A stretch of DNA of 64,000 nt from Amblyomma americanum (lineage: Eukaryota; Arthropoda; Arachnida; Ixodida; Ixodidae): NCBI RefSeq assembly GCF_052857255.1, contig NC_135504.1:144300121-144364120 (forward strand), given 5' to 3'. The notes under the pieces are model-generated. The model was not told the DNA's origin and searched no databases. It saw only the letters and a program-made list of their open reading frames with translations. Positions 22,400-36,020 of the stretch are shown here, piece after piece. Every line of letters begins with the position of its first letter. Within the stretch, counting starts at the first letter, position 1. The translations under genes were made by a program, and so were the position numbers.

Positions 22400-25300
22400 C
22401 TCGTCTACTCTTCGAGGACTTGTAAAATCGATGCTCGTGAATCTTGCTAGTTTCGATCTAAAACGATGAATCCCGTTGTTTTGAGCCGGAATACAAGTTT
22501 TCGCGCAGTTCTCAGAGAAAAAGTTTACACCTTTCTCTCGTCTACTCTTCGACGACTTGTAAAATCGATGCTCGTGAATCTTGCTAGTTTCGATCTAAAA
22601 CGATGTATTCCGTTGTTTTGAGCCGGAATTCAAGTTTTCGTGCAGTTCTGAGAGAAAAAATTTACACCTTTCTCTCGTTTACTCTTCGACGAGTTGTAAA
22701 ATCGATGCTCGTGAATCTTGCTAGTTTCGATCTGAAACGATGAATCCCGTTGCTTTGAGCCGGAATACAAGTTTTCGCGCAGTTCTGAGAGAAAAAGTTT
22801 ACACCTTTCTCTCGTCTACTCTTCGACGACTTGTAAAATCGATGCTCGTGAATCTTGCTAGTTTCGATCTAAAACGATGTATTCCGTTGTTTTGATCCGG
22901 AATTCAAGTTTTCGTGCAGTTCTGAGAGAAAAAATTTACACCTTTCTCTCGTTTACTCTTCGACGAGTTGTAAAATCGATGCTCGTGAATCTTGCTAGTT
23001 TCGATCTAAAACGATGTATTCCGTTGTTTTGAGCCGGAATACAAGTTTTCGCGCAGTTCTGAGAGAAAAAGTTTCACCTTTCTCTCGTCTACTCTTCGAC
23101 GACTTGTAGAATCGATGCTCGTAAATTTTGCTAGTTTCGATCTAAAACGATGTATTCCGCAGTTTTGAGAAGGAATACAAGTTTTCGCTCAGTTCTGAGA
23201 GAAAACGTTTACACCTTTCTCTCGTCTACTATTCGACGACTTGTAAAATCGATGCTCGTGAATCATGCTAGTTTCGATCTAAAACGATGTATTCCGTTGT
23301 TTTGAGCCGGAATTCAAGTTTTCGTGCAGTTCTGAGAGAAAAAATTTACACCTTTCTCTCGTTTACTCTTCGACGAGTTGTAAAATCGATGCTCGTGAAT
23401 CTTGCTAGTTTCGATCTGAAACGATGAATCCCGTTGCTTTGAGCCGGAATACAAGTTTTCGCGCAGTTCTGAGAGAAAAAGTTTACACCTTTCTCTCGTC
23501 TACTCTTCGACGACTTGTAAAATCGATGCTCGTGAATCTTGCTAGTTTCAATCTAAAACGATGTATTCCGTTGTTTTGAGCCGGAATTCAAGTTTTCGTG
23601 CAGTTCTGAGAGAAAAAATTTACACCTTTCTCTCGTTTACTCTTCGACGAGTTGTAAAATCGATGCTCGTGAATCTTGCTAGTTTCGATCTAAAACGATG
23701 TATTCGGTTGTTTTGAGCCGGAATACAAGTTTTCGCGCAGTTCTGAGAGAAAAAGTTTCACCTTTCTCTCGTCTACTCTTCGACGACTTGTAGAATCGAT
23801 GCTCGTAAATTTTGCTAGTTTCGATCTAAAACGATGTATTCCGCTGTTTTGAGAAGGAATACAAGTTTTCGCTCAGTTCTGAGAGAAAAAGTTTACACCT
23901 TTCTCTCGTCTACTATTCGACGACTTGTAAAATCGATGCTCGTGAATCATGCTAGTTTCGACCTAAAACGATGTATCCCGTTGTTTTGAGCCGGAATACA
24001 AGTTTTCATGCAGTTCTGAGAGAAAAAGTTTACACCTTTCTCTCGTCTACTCTTCGAGGACTTGTAAAATCGATGCTGGTGAATCTTGCTAGTTTCGATC
24101 TAAAACGATGAATCCCGTTGTTTTGAGCCGGAATACAAGTTTTCGCGCAGTTCTGAGAGAAAAAGTTTACACCTTTCTCTCTCTACTCTTCGACGACTTG
24201 TAAAACCGATGCTCGTGAATCTTGCTAGTTTTGATCTAAAACGATGTATCCCGTTGTTTTGAGCCGGAATACAAGTTTTCGCGAAGTTCTGAGAGACAAA
24301 ATTTACACCTTTCTCTCGTCTACTCTTCGACTAATTGTTAAATCGATGCTCGTGAATCTTGCTAGTTTCGATCTAAAACGATGTATCCCTTTTTTTGAGC
24401 CGGTATACAAGTTTTCGCGCAGTTCTGAGAAAAAAAATTTACACCTTTCTCTCGTGTACTCATCGACGACTTGTAAAAGCGATGCTCGTGAATCTTGCTA
24501 GTTTCGATCTAAAACGATGTATCCCGTTGTTTTGAGCCGGAATACAAGTTTTCGTGCAGTTCTGAGAGAAAAAGTTTACACCTTTCTCTCGTCTACTCTT
24601 CGAAGACTTGTAAAATCGATGCTCGTGAATCTTGCTAGTTTCGATCTAAAACGATGTATCCCGTTGTTTTGAGCCGGAATACAAGTTTTCGTGCAGTTCT
24701 GAGAGAAAACGTTTACACCTTTCTCGTCTACTCTTCGACGACTTGTAAAATCGATGCTCGTGAATCTTGCTAGTTTCGATCTAAAACGATGTATTCCGCT
24801 GTTTTGAACCGGAATACAAGTTTTCGCTCAGTTCTGAGAGAAAAAGTTTACACCTTTCCCTCGTGTACTCATCGACGACTTGTAAAAGCGATGCTCGTGA
24901 ATCTTGCTAGTTTCGATCTAAAACGATGTATCCCGTTGTTTTGAGCCGGAATACAAGTTTTCGTGCAGTTCTGAGAGAAAAAGTTTACACCTTTCTCTCG
25001 TCTACTCTTCGACGACTTGTAAAATCGATGCTCGTGAATCTTGCTAGTTTCGATCTAAAACGATGTATCCCGTTGTTTTGAGCCGGAATACAAGTTTTCG
25101 TGCAGTTCTGAGAGAAAAAGTTTGCACCTTTCTCTCGTCTACTCTTCGACGACTTGTAAAATCGATGCTCGTGAATCTTGCTAGTTTCGATCTAAAACGA
25201 TGTATCCCGTTGTTTTGAGCCGGAATACAAGTTTTCGTGCAGTTCTGAGAGAAAAAGTTTACACCTTTCTCTCGTCTACTCTTCGACGACTTGTAAAATC

Positions 25301-25600
25301 GATGCCCGTGAATCTTGCTAGTTTCGATCTAAAACGATGTATTCCGCTGTTTTGAGCCGGAATACATGTTTTCGCTCAGTTCTGAGAGAAAAAGTGTACA
25401 CCTTTCTCTCGTCTACTATTCGACGACTTGTAAAATCGATGCTCGTGAATCATGCTAGTTTCGACCTAATACGATGTATCCCGTTGTTTTGAGCCGGAAT
25501 ACAAGTTTTCGTGCAGTTCTGAGAGAAAAAGTTTACACCTTTCTCTCGTCTACTCTTCGAGGACTTGTAAAATCGATGCTCGTGAATCTTGCTAGATTCG
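22400..25600 (+). repeat. 3.2 kb block duplicated from 15282-18482 (offset 7118 bp)
   Basis: Matched anchors all give 7118 bp: GATGAATCCC (15351/22469), the CGCGAAG unit (17126/24244) and GTATTCCGCTG / AATACATG (18211/25329). A few differences are visible, such as CGTGGAC against CGAGGAC, GCTGGTTTCG against GCTAGTTTCG, and CGAATTG against CTAATTG. The match ends near 25600, where GATGAATCCC is replaced by GATGTATTCC. Confidence 0.87.
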
Positions 25601-26561
25601 ATCTAAAACGATGTATTCCGTTGTTTTGAGCCGGAATTCAAGTTTTCGTGCAGTTCTGAGAGAAAAAATTTACACCTTTCTCTCGTTTACTCTTCGACGA
25701 GTTGTAAAATCGATGCTCGTGAATCTTGCTAGTTTCGATCTGAAACGATGAATCCCGTTGCTTTGAGCCGGAATACAAGTTTTCGCGCAGTTCTGAGAGA
25801 AAAAGTTTACACCTTTCTCTCGTCTACTCTTCGACGACTTGTAAAATCGATGCTCGTGAATCTTGCTAGTTTCGATCTAAAACGATGTATTCCGTTGTTT
25901 TGAGCCGGAATTCAAGTTTTCGTGCAGTTCTGAGAGAAAAAATTTACACCTTTCTCTCGTTTACTCTTCGACGAGTTGTAAAATCGATGCTCGTGAATCT
26001 TGCTAGTTTCGATCTAAAACGATGTATTCCGTTGTTTTGAGCCGGAATACAAGTTTTCGCGCAGTTCTGAGAGAAAAAGTTTACACCTTTCTCTCGTCTA
26101 CTCTTCGACGACTTGTAAAATCGATGCTCGTGAATCTTGCTAGTTTCGATCTAAAACGATGTATCCCGTTGTTTTGAGCCGGAATACAAGTTTTCGCGAA
26201 GTTCTGAGAGAAAAAATTCACACCTTTCTCTCGTCTACTCTTCGACGACTTGTAAAATCGATGCTCGTGAATCTTGCTAGTTTCGTTCTAAAACGATGTA
26301 TCCCGTTTTTTTGAGCCGGTATACACGTTTTCGCGCAGTTCTGAGAAAAAAAGTTTACACCTTTATCTCGTCTACTCTTCGACGACTTGTAAAATCGATG
26401 CTCGTAAATTTTGCTAGTTTCGATCTAAAACGATGTATTCCGTTGTTTTGAGCCGGAATACAAGTTTTCGCGCAGTTCTGAGAGAAAAAGTTTACACCTT
26501 TCTCTCGTCTACTCTTCGACGACTTGTAAAATCGATGCTCGTGAATCTTGCTAGTTTCGAT
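25601..26561 (+). repeat. EcoRI-type and early C-type monomers
   Basis: Alternating GGAATTC and CTGAAACGATGAATCCC monomers lead into a three-monomer C fragment at 26151-26561 (CGCGAAG with ATTCACACC; T-tract with TATACACG; GTATTCCG), which is restated 411 bp later. Confidence 0.75.
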
Positions 26562-27383
26562 CTAAAACGATGTATCCCGTTGTTTTGAGCCGGAATACAA
26601 GTTTTCGCGAAGCTCTGAGAGAAAAAATTCACACCTTTCTCTCGTCTACTCTTCGACGACTTGTAAAATCGATGCTCGTGAATCTTGCTAGTTTCGTTCT
26701 AAAACGATGTATCCCGTTTTTTTGAGCCGGTATACACGTTTTCGCGCAGTTCTGAGAAAAAAAGTTTACACCTTTATCTCGTCTACTCTTCGAAGACTTG
26801 AAAAATCGATGCTCGTGAATCTTGCTAGTTTCGATCTAAAACGATGTATCTCGTTGTTTTGAGCCGTAATACAAGTTTTCGCGCAGTTCTGAGAGAAACA
26901 GTTTGCACCTTTATCTCGTCTACTCTTCGAAGACTTGAAAAATCGATGCTCGTGAATCTTGCTAGTTTCGATCTAAAACGATGTATCCCGTTGTTTTGAG
27001 CCGGAATACAAGTTTTCGTGCAGTTCTGAGAGAAAAAGTTTACACCTTTCTCTCGTCTACTCTTCGACGACTTGTAAAATCGATGCTCGTGAATCTTGCT
27101 AGTTTCGATATAAAATGATGTATTCCGTTGTTTTGAGCCGGAATTCAAGTTTTCGTGCAGTTCTGAGAGAAAAAATTTACACCTTTCTCTCGTTTACTCT
27201 TCGAAGAGTTGTAAAATCGATGCTCGTGAATCTTGCTAGTTTCGATCTAAAACGATGTATTCCGTTGTTTTGAGCCGGAATACAAGTTTTCGCGCAGTTC
27301 TGAGAGAAAAAGTTTACACCTTTCTCTCGTCTACTCTTCGACGACTTGTAAAATCGATGCTCGTGAATCTTGCTAGTTTCGAT
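26562..27383 (+). repeat. C module, six monomers (822 bp)
   Basis: CGCGAAGC with ATTCACACC; GTTCTAAAACG T-tract; TATCTCG with GTTTGCACC; GTATCCCG; GATATAAAATGATG with GGAATTC; GTATTCCG. It is restated from 27384 with period 822 bp (6 x 137). Compared with the first C module it lacks the GTAACCCG unit. Confidence 0.82.
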
Positions 27384-28680
27384 CTAAAACGATGTATCCC
27401 GTTGTTTTGAGCCGGAATACAAGTTTTCGCGAAGCTCTGAGAGAAAAAATTCACACCTTTCTCTCGTCTACTCTTCGACGACTTGTAAAATCGATGCTCG
27501 TGAATCTTGCTAGTTTCGTTCTAAAACGATGTATCCCGTTTTTTTGAGCCGGTATACACGTTTTCGCGCACTTCTGAGAAAAAAAAATTACACCTTTATC
27601 TCGTCTACTCTTCGAAGACTTGAAAAATCGATGCTCGTGAATCTTGCTAGTTTCGATCTAAAACGATGTATCTCGTTGTTTTGAGCCGTAATACAAGTTT
27701 TCGCGCAGTTCTGAGAGAAACAGTTTGCACCTTTATCTCGTCTACTCTTCGAAGACTTGAAAAATCGATGCTCGTGAATCTTGCTAGTTTCGATCTAAAA
27801 CGATGTATCCCGTTGTTTTGAGCCGGAATACAAGTTTTCGTGCAGTTCTGAGAGAAAAAGTTTACACCTTTCTCTCGTCTACTCTTCGACGACTTGTAAA
27901 ATCGATGCTCGTAAATTTTGCTAGTTTCGATCTAAAACGATGTAACCCGTTGTTCTGAGCCGGAATACAAGTTCTGCCGCAGTTCTGAGAGAAAAAGTTT
28001 ACACCTTTCTCTCGTCTACTCTTCGACGACTTGTAAAATCGATGCTAGTGAATCTTGCTATTTTCAATCTAAAACGATGTATCCCGTTGTTTTGAGTTGT
28101 AATACAAGTTTTCGCGCAGTTCTGAGAGAAAAAGTTTACACCTTTATCTCGTCTACTCTTCGAAGACTTGTAAAATCGATGCTCGTGAATCTTGCTAGTT
28201 TCGATCTAAAACGATGTATCCCGTTGTTTTGAGCCGGAATACAAGTTTTCGTGCAGTTCTGAGAGAAAAAGTTTCACCTTTCTCTCGTCTACTCTTCGAC
28301 GACTTGTAGAATCGATGCTCGTAAATTTTGCTAGTTTCGATCTAAAACGATGTATTCCGCTGTTTTGAGAAGGAATACACGTTTTCGCTCAGTTCTGAGA
28401 GAAAAAGTTTACACCTTTCTCTCGTCTACTATTCGACGACTTGTAAAATCGATGCTCGTGAATCATGCTAGTTTCGACCTAAAACGATGTATCCCGTTGT
28501 TTTGAGCCGGAATACAAGTTTTCGTGCAGTTCTGAGAGAAAAAGTTTACACCTTTCTCTCGTCTACTCTTCGAGGACTTGTAAAATCGATGCTCGTGAAT
28601 CTTGCTAGTTTCGATCTAAAACGATGAATCCCGTTGTTTTGAGCCGGAATACAAGTTTTCGCGCAGTTCTGAGAGAAAAA
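27384..28680 (+). repeat. C module continuing into the 20.1 kb-like block
   Basis: Repeats the C order, then includes GTAACCCG (27932), GAGTTGTAATAC, GTTTCACC, GAGAAGG, GACCTAAAACG and TTCGAGGAC in the same order as 20129-21290. The match stops near 28680. Confidence 0.8.
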
Positions 28681-31600
28681 GCTTACACCTTTCTCTCGTC
28701 TACTCTTTGACGACTTGTAAAATCGATGCTCGTGAATCTTGCTAGTTTTGATCTAAAACGATGTATTCCGTTGTTTCGAGCCGGAATTCAAGTTTTCGTG
28801 CAGTTCTGAGAGAAAAAATTTACACCTTTCTGTCGTTTACTCTTCGACGAGTTGTAAAATCGATGCTCGTGAATCTTGCTAGTTTTGATCTAAAACGATG
28901 TATTCCGTTGTTTTGAACCGGAATACAAGTTTTCGCGCAGTTCTGAGAGAAAAAGTTTACACCTTTCTCTCGTCTACTCTTCGAGGACTTGTAAAATCGA
29001 TGCTCGTGAATCTTGCTAGTTTTGATCTAAAACGATGTATCTCGTTGTTTTGAGCCGTAATACAAGTTTTAGCGCAGTTCTGAGAGAAAAAGTTTACACC
29101 TTTATCTCGTCTACTCTTCGAAGACTTGAAAAATCGATGCTCGTGAATCTTGGTAGTTTCGATCTAAAACGATGTATCCCGTTGTTTTGAGCCGGAATAC
29201 AAGTTTTCGGGCAGTTCTGAGAGAAAAAGTTTACACCTTTCTCTCGTCTACTCTTCGACGACTTGTAAAATCAATGCTCGTGAATCTTGCTAGTTTCGAT
29301 CTACAACGATGTATCTCGTTGTTTTGAGCTGGAATAGAAGTTTTCGCGCAGTTCTGAGAGAAAAAGTTTACACCTTTCTCTCGTCTACTCTTCGAGGACT
29401 TGTAAAATCGATGCTCGTGAATCTTGCTAGTTTTGATCTAAAACGATGTATCACTTGTTTTGAGTCGCAATACAAGTTTTCGCGCAGTTCTGAGAGAAAA
29501 AGTTTACACCTTTCTCTCGTCTACTATTCGACGACTTGTAAAATCGATGCTCGTGAATCATGCTAGTTTCGATCTAAAACGATGTATCCCGTTGTTTTGA
29601 GCCGGAATACAAGTTTTCGTGCAGTTCTGAGAGAAAAAGTTTACACCTTTCTCGTCTACTCTTCGACGACTTGTAAAATCGATGCTCGTGAATCTTGCTA
29701 GTTTCGATCTAAAACGATGTATTCCGCTGTTTTGAACCGGAATACAAGTTTTCGCTCAGTTCTGAGAGAAAAAGTTTACACCTTTCCCTCGTGTACTCAT
29801 CGACGACTTGTAAAAGCGATGCTCGTGAATCTTGCTAGTTTCGATCTAAAACGATGTATCCCGTTGTTTTGAGCCGGAATACAAGTTTTCGTGCAGTTCT
29901 GAGAGAAAAAGTTTACACCTTTCTCTCGTCTACTCTTCGACGACTTGTAAAATCGATGCTCGTGAATCTTGCTAGTTTCGATCTAAAACGATGTATAACG
30001 TTGTTTTGAGCCGGAATACAAGTTTTCGTGCAGTTCTGAGAGAAAAAGTTTACACCTTTCTCTCGTCTACTCTTCGACGACTTGTAAAATCGATGCTCGT
30101 GAACCTTGCTAGTTTCGATCTAAAACGATGTATTCCGCTGTTTTGAGCCGGAATACAAGTTTTCGCTCAGTTCTGAGAGAAAAAGTTTACACCTTTCTCT
30201 CGTCTACTCGTCGACGACTTGTAAACAAATCGATGCTCGTGAATCTTGCTAGTTTCGATCTAAAACGATGTATCCCGTTGTTTTGAGCCGGAATACAAGT
30301 TTTCGTGCAGTTCTGAGAGAAAAAGTTTACACCTTTCTCTAGTCTACTCTTCGACGACTTGTAAAATCGATGCTCGTGAATCTTGCTAGTTTCGATCTAA
30401 AACGATGTATCCCGTTGTTTTGAGCCGGAATACAAGTTTTCGCGCAGTTCTGAGAGAAAAAGTTTACACCTTTCTCTCGTCTACTCTTCGAAGACTTGTA
30501 AAATCGATGCCCGTGAATCTTGCTAGTTTCGATCTAAAACGATGTATCTCGTTGTTTTGATCCGTAATACAAGTTTTCGCGCAGTTCTGAGAGAAAACGT
30601 TTACACCTTTATCTCGTCTACTCTTCGAAGACTTGAAAAATCGATGCTCGTGAATCTTGCTAGTTTCGATCTAAAACGATGTATCCCGTTGTTTTGAGCC
30701 GGAATACAAGTTTTCGTGCAGTTCTGAGAGAAAAAGTTTACACCTTTCTCTCGTCTACTCTTCGACGACTTGTAAAATCGATGCTCGTAAATTTTGCTAG
30801 TTTCGATCTAAAACGATGTATTCCGCTGTTTTGAGCCGGAATACAAGTTTTCGCTCAGTTCTGAGAGAAAAAGTTTACACCTTTCTCTCGTCTACTATTC
30901 GACGACTTGTAAAATCGATACTCGTGAATCGTGCTAGTTTCGACCTAAAACGATGTATCCCGTTGTTTTGAGCCGGAATACAAGTTTTCGTGCAGTTCTG
31001 AGAGAAAAAGTTTACACCTTTCTCTCGTCTACTCTTCGAGGACTTGTAAAATTGATGCTCGTGAGTCTTGCTAGTTTCGATCTAAAACGATGAAGCCTGT
31101 TGTTTTGAGCCGGAATACAAGTTTTCGCGCAGTTCTGAGAGAAAAAGTTTACACCTTTCTCTCGTCTACTCTTCGACAACTTGTAAAATCGATGCTCGTG
31201 AATCTTGCTAGTTTCGATCTAAAACAATGTATTCCGTTGTTTCGAGCCGGAATACAAGTTTTCGTGCAGTTCTGAGAGAAAAAGTTTACACCTTTCTCGT
31301 CTACTCTTCGACGACTTGTAAAATCGATGCTCGTGAATCTTGCTAGTTTCGATCTAAAACGATGTATTCCGCTGTTTTGAACCGGAATACAAGTTTTCGC
31401 TCAGTTCTGAGAGAAAAAGTTTACACCTTTCCCTCGTGTACTCATCGACGACTTGTAAAAGCGATGCTCGTGAATCTTGCTAGTTTCGATCTAAAACGAT
31501 GTATCCCGTTGTTTTGAGCCGGAATACAAGTTTTCGTGCAGTTCTGAGAGAAAAAGTTTACACCTTTCTCTCGTCTACTCTTCGACGACTTGTAAAATCG

Positions 31601-31764
31601 ATGCTCGTGAATCTTGCTAGTTTCGATCTAAAACGATGTATAACGTTGTTTTGAGCCGGAATACAAGTTTTCGTGCAGTTCTGAGAGAAAAAGTTTACAC
31701 CTTTCTCTCGTCTACTCTTCGACGACTTGTAAAATCGATGCTCGTGAACCTTGCTAGTTTCGAT
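28681..31764 (+). repeat. Mixed monomers: marker unit, TTTCTCGTC modules, GTATAACG
   Basis: Includes the rare CTACAACG unit at 29301 (offset 7803 from 21498), followed by TTTCTCGTC and GAACCGG monomers, GTATAACG at 29993 and 31638 (offset 1645 bp, 12 monomers plus 1), and a CGATACTCGTGAATCGTGC unit near 30916. The monomer at about 31210 is chimeric (TTTCGAGCC front, TTTCTCGTC back). Confidence 0.78.
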
Positions 31765-32592
31765 CTAAAACGATGTATTCCGCTGTTTTGAGCCGGAATA
31801 CAAGTTTTCGCTCAGTTCTGAGAGAAAAAGTTTACACCTTTCTCTCGTCTACTCGTCGACGACTTGTAAACAAATCGATGCTCGTGAATCTTGCTAGTTT
31901 CGATCTAAAACGATGTATCCCGTTGTTTTGAGCCGGAATACAAGTTTTCGTGCAGTTCTGAGAGAAAAAGTTTACACCTTTCTCTCGTCTACTCTTCGAC
32001 GACTTGTAAAATCGATGCTCGTGAATCTTGCTAGTTTCGATCTAAAACGATGTATTCCGCTGTTTTGAGCCGGAATACAAGTTTTCGCTCAGTTCTGAGA
32101 GAAAAAGTTTACACCTTTCTCTCGTCTACTCGTCGACGACTTGTAAACAAATCGATGCTCGTGAATCTTGCTAGTTTCGATCTAAAACGATGTATCCCGT
32201 TGTTTTTAGCCGGAATACAAGTTTTCGCGCAGTTCTGAGAGAAAAAGTTTACACCTTTCTCTCGTCTACTCTTCGAAGACTTGTAAAATCGATGCCCGTG
32301 AATCTTGCTAGTTTTGATCTAAAACGATGTATCTCGTTGTTTTGAGCCGTAATACAAGTTTTCGCGCAGTTCTGAGAGAAAAAGTTTACACCTTTATCTC
32401 GTCTACTCTTCGAAGACTTGAAAAATCGATGCTCGTGAATCTTGCTAGTTTCGATCTAAAACGATGTATCCCGTTGTTTTGAGCCGGAATACAAGTTTTC
32501 GTGCAGTTCTGAGAGAAAAAGTTTACACCTTTCTCTCGTCTACTCTTCGACGACTTGTAAAATCGATGCTCGTGAACCTTGCTAGTTTCGAT
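31765..32592 (+). repeat. HOR D copy 1 (6 monomers, 828 bp)
   Basis: Order: GTATTCCGCTG with CGTCGACGAC and GTAAACAAATCG; GTATCCCG; GTATTCCGCTG with CGTCGACGAC and GTAAACAAATCG; GTATCCCG with CGAAGAC and GCCCG; TATCTCG with GTAATAC; GTATCCCG ending GAACC. The two +3 insertions explain 828 rather than 822 bp. Confidence 0.86.
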
Positions 32593-33420
32593 CTAAAACG
32601 ATGTATTCCGCTGTTTTGAGCCGGAATACAAGTTTTCGCTCAGTTCTGAGAGAAAAAGTTTACACCTTTCTCTCGTCTACTCGTCGACGACTTGTAAACA
32701 AATCGATGCTCGTGAATCTTGCTAGTTTCGATCTAAAACGATGTATCCCGTTGTTTTGAGCCGTAATACAAGTTTTCGTGCAGTTCTGAGAGAAAAAGTT
32801 TACACCTTTCTCTCGTCTACTCTTCGACGACTTGTAAAATCGATGCTCGTGAATCTTGCTAGTTTCGATCTAAAACGATGTATTCCGCTGTTTTGAGCCG
32901 GAATACAAGTTTTCGCTCAGTTCTGAGAGAAAAAGTTTACACCTTTCTCTCGTCTACTCGTCGACGACTTGTAAACAAATCGATGCTCGTGAATCTTGCT
33001 AGTTTCGATCTAAAACGATGTATCCCGTTGTTTTGAGCCGGAATACAAGTTTTCGCGCAGTTCTGAGAGAAAAAGTTTACACCTTTCTCTCGTCTACTCT
33101 TCGAAGACTTGTAAAATCGATGCCCGTGAATCTTGCTAGTTTCGATCTAAAACGATGTATCTCGTTGTTTTGAGCCGTAATACAAGTTTTCGCGCAGTTC
33201 TGAGAGAAAAAGTTTACACCTTTATCTCGTCTACTCTTCGAAGACTTGAAAAATCGATGCTCGTGAATCTTGCTAGTTTCGATCTAAAACGATGTATCCC
33301 GTTGTTTTGAGCCGGAATACAAGTTTTCGTGCAGTTCTGAGAGAAAAAGTTTACACCTTTCTCTCGTCTACTCTTCGACGACTTGTAAAATCGATGCTCG
33401 TAAATTTTGCTAGTTTCGAT
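32593..33420 (+). repeat. HOR D copy 2 (6 monomers, 828 bp)
   Basis: Same six-monomer order as copy 1. The second unit has GTAATAC and the last ends GTAAATTTT rather than GAACC. The next unit (33421, CTAAAATGATG) leaves the pattern. Confidence 0.86.
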
Positions 33421-36020
33421 CTAAAATGATGTATTCCGCTGTTTTGAGCCGGAATACAAGTTTTCGCTCAGTTCTGAGAGAAAAAGTTTACACCTTTCTC
33501 TCGTCTACTATTCGACGACTTGTAAAATCGATACTCGTGAATCGTGCTAGTTTCGACCTAAAACGATGTATCCCGTTGTTTTGAGCCGGAATACAAGTTT
33601 TCGTGCAGTTCTGAGAGAAAAAGTTTACACCTTTCTCTCGTCTACTCTTCGAGGACTTGTAAAATTGATGCTCGTGAGTCTTGCTAGTTTCGATCTAAAA
33701 CGATGAATCCTGTTGTTTTGAGCCGGAATACAAGTTTTCGCGCAGTTCTGAGAGAAAAAGTTTACACCTTTCTCTCGTCTACTCTTCGACGACTTGTAAA
33801 ATCGATGCTCGTGAATCTTGCTAGTTTCAATCTAAAACGATGTATTCCGTTGTTTCGAGCCGGAATTCAAGTTTTCGTGCAGTTCTTAGAGAAAAAATTT
33901 ACACCTTTCTGTCGTTTACTCTTCGACGAGTTGTAAAATCGATGCTCGTGAATCTTGCTAGTTTTGATCTAAAACGATGTATTCCGTTGTTTTGAGCCGG
34001 AATACAAGTTTTCGCGCAGTTCTGAGAGAAAAAGTTTACACCTTTCTCTCTCTACTCTTCGACGACTTGTAAAATCGATGCTCGTGAATCTTGCTAGTTT
34101 TGATCTAAAACGATGTATCCCGTTGTTTTGAGCCGGAATACAAGTTTTCGCGAAGTTCTGAGAGAAACAATTTACACCTTTCTCTCGTCTACTCTTCGAC
34201 GACTTGTTAAATCGATGCTCGTGAATCTTGCTAGTTTCGATCTAAAACGATGTATCCCGTTTTTTTGAGCCGGTATACAAGTTTTCGCGCAGTTCTGAGA
34301 AAAAAAGTTTACACCTTTCCCTCGTGTACTCATCGACGACTTGTAAAAGCGATGCTCGTGAATCTTGCTAGTTTCGATCTGAAACGATGTATCCCGTTGT
34401 TTTGAGCCGGAATACAAGTTTTCGTGCAGTTCTAAGAGAAAAAGTTTACACCTTTCTCTCGTCTACTCTTCGAGGACTTGTAAAATTGATGCTCGTGAAT
34501 CTTGCTAGTTTTGATCTAAAACGATGAATCCTGTTGCTTTGAGCCGGAATACAAGTTTTCGCGCAGTTCTGAGAGAAAAAGTTTACACCTTTCTCTCGTC
34601 TACTCTTCGACGACTTGTAAAATCGATGCTCGTGAATCTTGCTAGTTTCGATCTAAAACGATGTATCCCGTTGTTTTGAGCCGGAATACAAGTTTTCGTG
34701 CAGTTCTGAGAGAAAAAGTTTACACCTTTCTCGTCTACTCTTCGACGACTTGTAAAATCGATGCTCGTGAATCTTGCTAGTTTCGATCTAAAACGATGTA
34801 TTCCGCTGTTTTGAACCGGAATACAAGTTTTCGCTCAGTTCTGAGAGAAAAAGTTTACACCTTTCCCTCGTGTACTCATCGACGACTTGTAAAAGCGATG
34901 CTCGTGAATCTTGCTAGTTTCGATCTAAAACGATGTATCCCGTTGTTTTGAGCCGGAATACAAGTTTTCGTGCAGTTCTGAGAGAAAAAGTTTACACCTT
35001 TCTCTCGTCTACTCTTCGACGACTTGTAAAATCGATGCTCGTGAATCTTGCTAGTTTCGATCTAAAACGATGTATAACGTTGTTTTGAGCCGGAATACAA
35101 GTTTTCGTGCAGTTCTGAGAGAAAAAGTTTACACCTTTCTCTCGTCTACTCGTCGACGACTTGTAAACAAATCGATGCTCGTGAATCTTGCTAGTTTCGA
35201 TCTAAAACGATGTATCCCGTTGTTTGAGCCGGAATACAAGTTTTCGCGCAGTTCGGAGAGAAAAAGTTTACACCTTTCTCTCGTCTACTCTTCGAAGACT
35301 TGTAAAATCGATGCCCGTGAATCTTGCTAGTTTCGATCTAAAACGATGTATCTCGTTGTTTTGAGCCGTAATACAAGTTTTCGCGCAGTTCTGAGAGAAA
35401 AAGTTTACACTTTATCTCGTCTACTCTTCGAAGACTTGAAAAATCGATGCTCGTGAATCTTGCTAGTTTCGATCTAAAACGATGTATCCCGTTGTTTTGA
35501 GCCGGAATACAAGTTTTCGTGCAGTTCTGAGAGAAAAAGTTTACACCTTTCTCTCGTCTACTCTTCGACGACTTGTAAAATCGATGCTCGTAAATTTTGC
35601 TAGTTTCGATCTAAAACGATGTATTCCGCTGTTTTGAGCCGGAATACAAGTTTTCGCTCAGTTCTGAGAGAAAAAGTTTACACCTTTCTCTCGTCTACTA
35701 TTCGACGACTTGTAAAATCGATACTCGTGAATCGTGCTAGTTTCGACCTAAAACGATGTATCCCGTTGTTTTGAGCCGGAATACAAGTTTTCGTGCAGTT
35801 CTGAGAGAAAAAGTTTAACCTTTCTCTCGTCTACTCTTCGAGGACTTGTAAAATTGATGCTCGTGAGTCTTGCTAGTTTCGATCTAAAACGATGAATCCT
35901 GTTGTTTTGAGCCGGAATACAAGTTTTCGCGCAGTTCTGAGAGAACAAGTTTACACCTTTCTCTCGTCTACTCTTCGACGACTTGTAAAATCGATGCTCG
36001 TGAATCTTGCTAGTTTCGAT
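33421..36020 (+). repeat. Mixed monomers between HOR D and the E-like block
   Basis: Two occurrences of CGATACTCGTGAATCGTGC (33530 and 35720, 2190 bp apart), a T-tract monomer near 34240, the TTTCTCGTC plus GAACCGG module near 34725-34890, and GTATAACG near 35068. These are the same monomer types as in neighbouring HORs in a non-repeating order. A 1-bp deletion (TGTTTGAGCC) is present near 35221. No gene or unique sequence is seen. Confidence 0.8.
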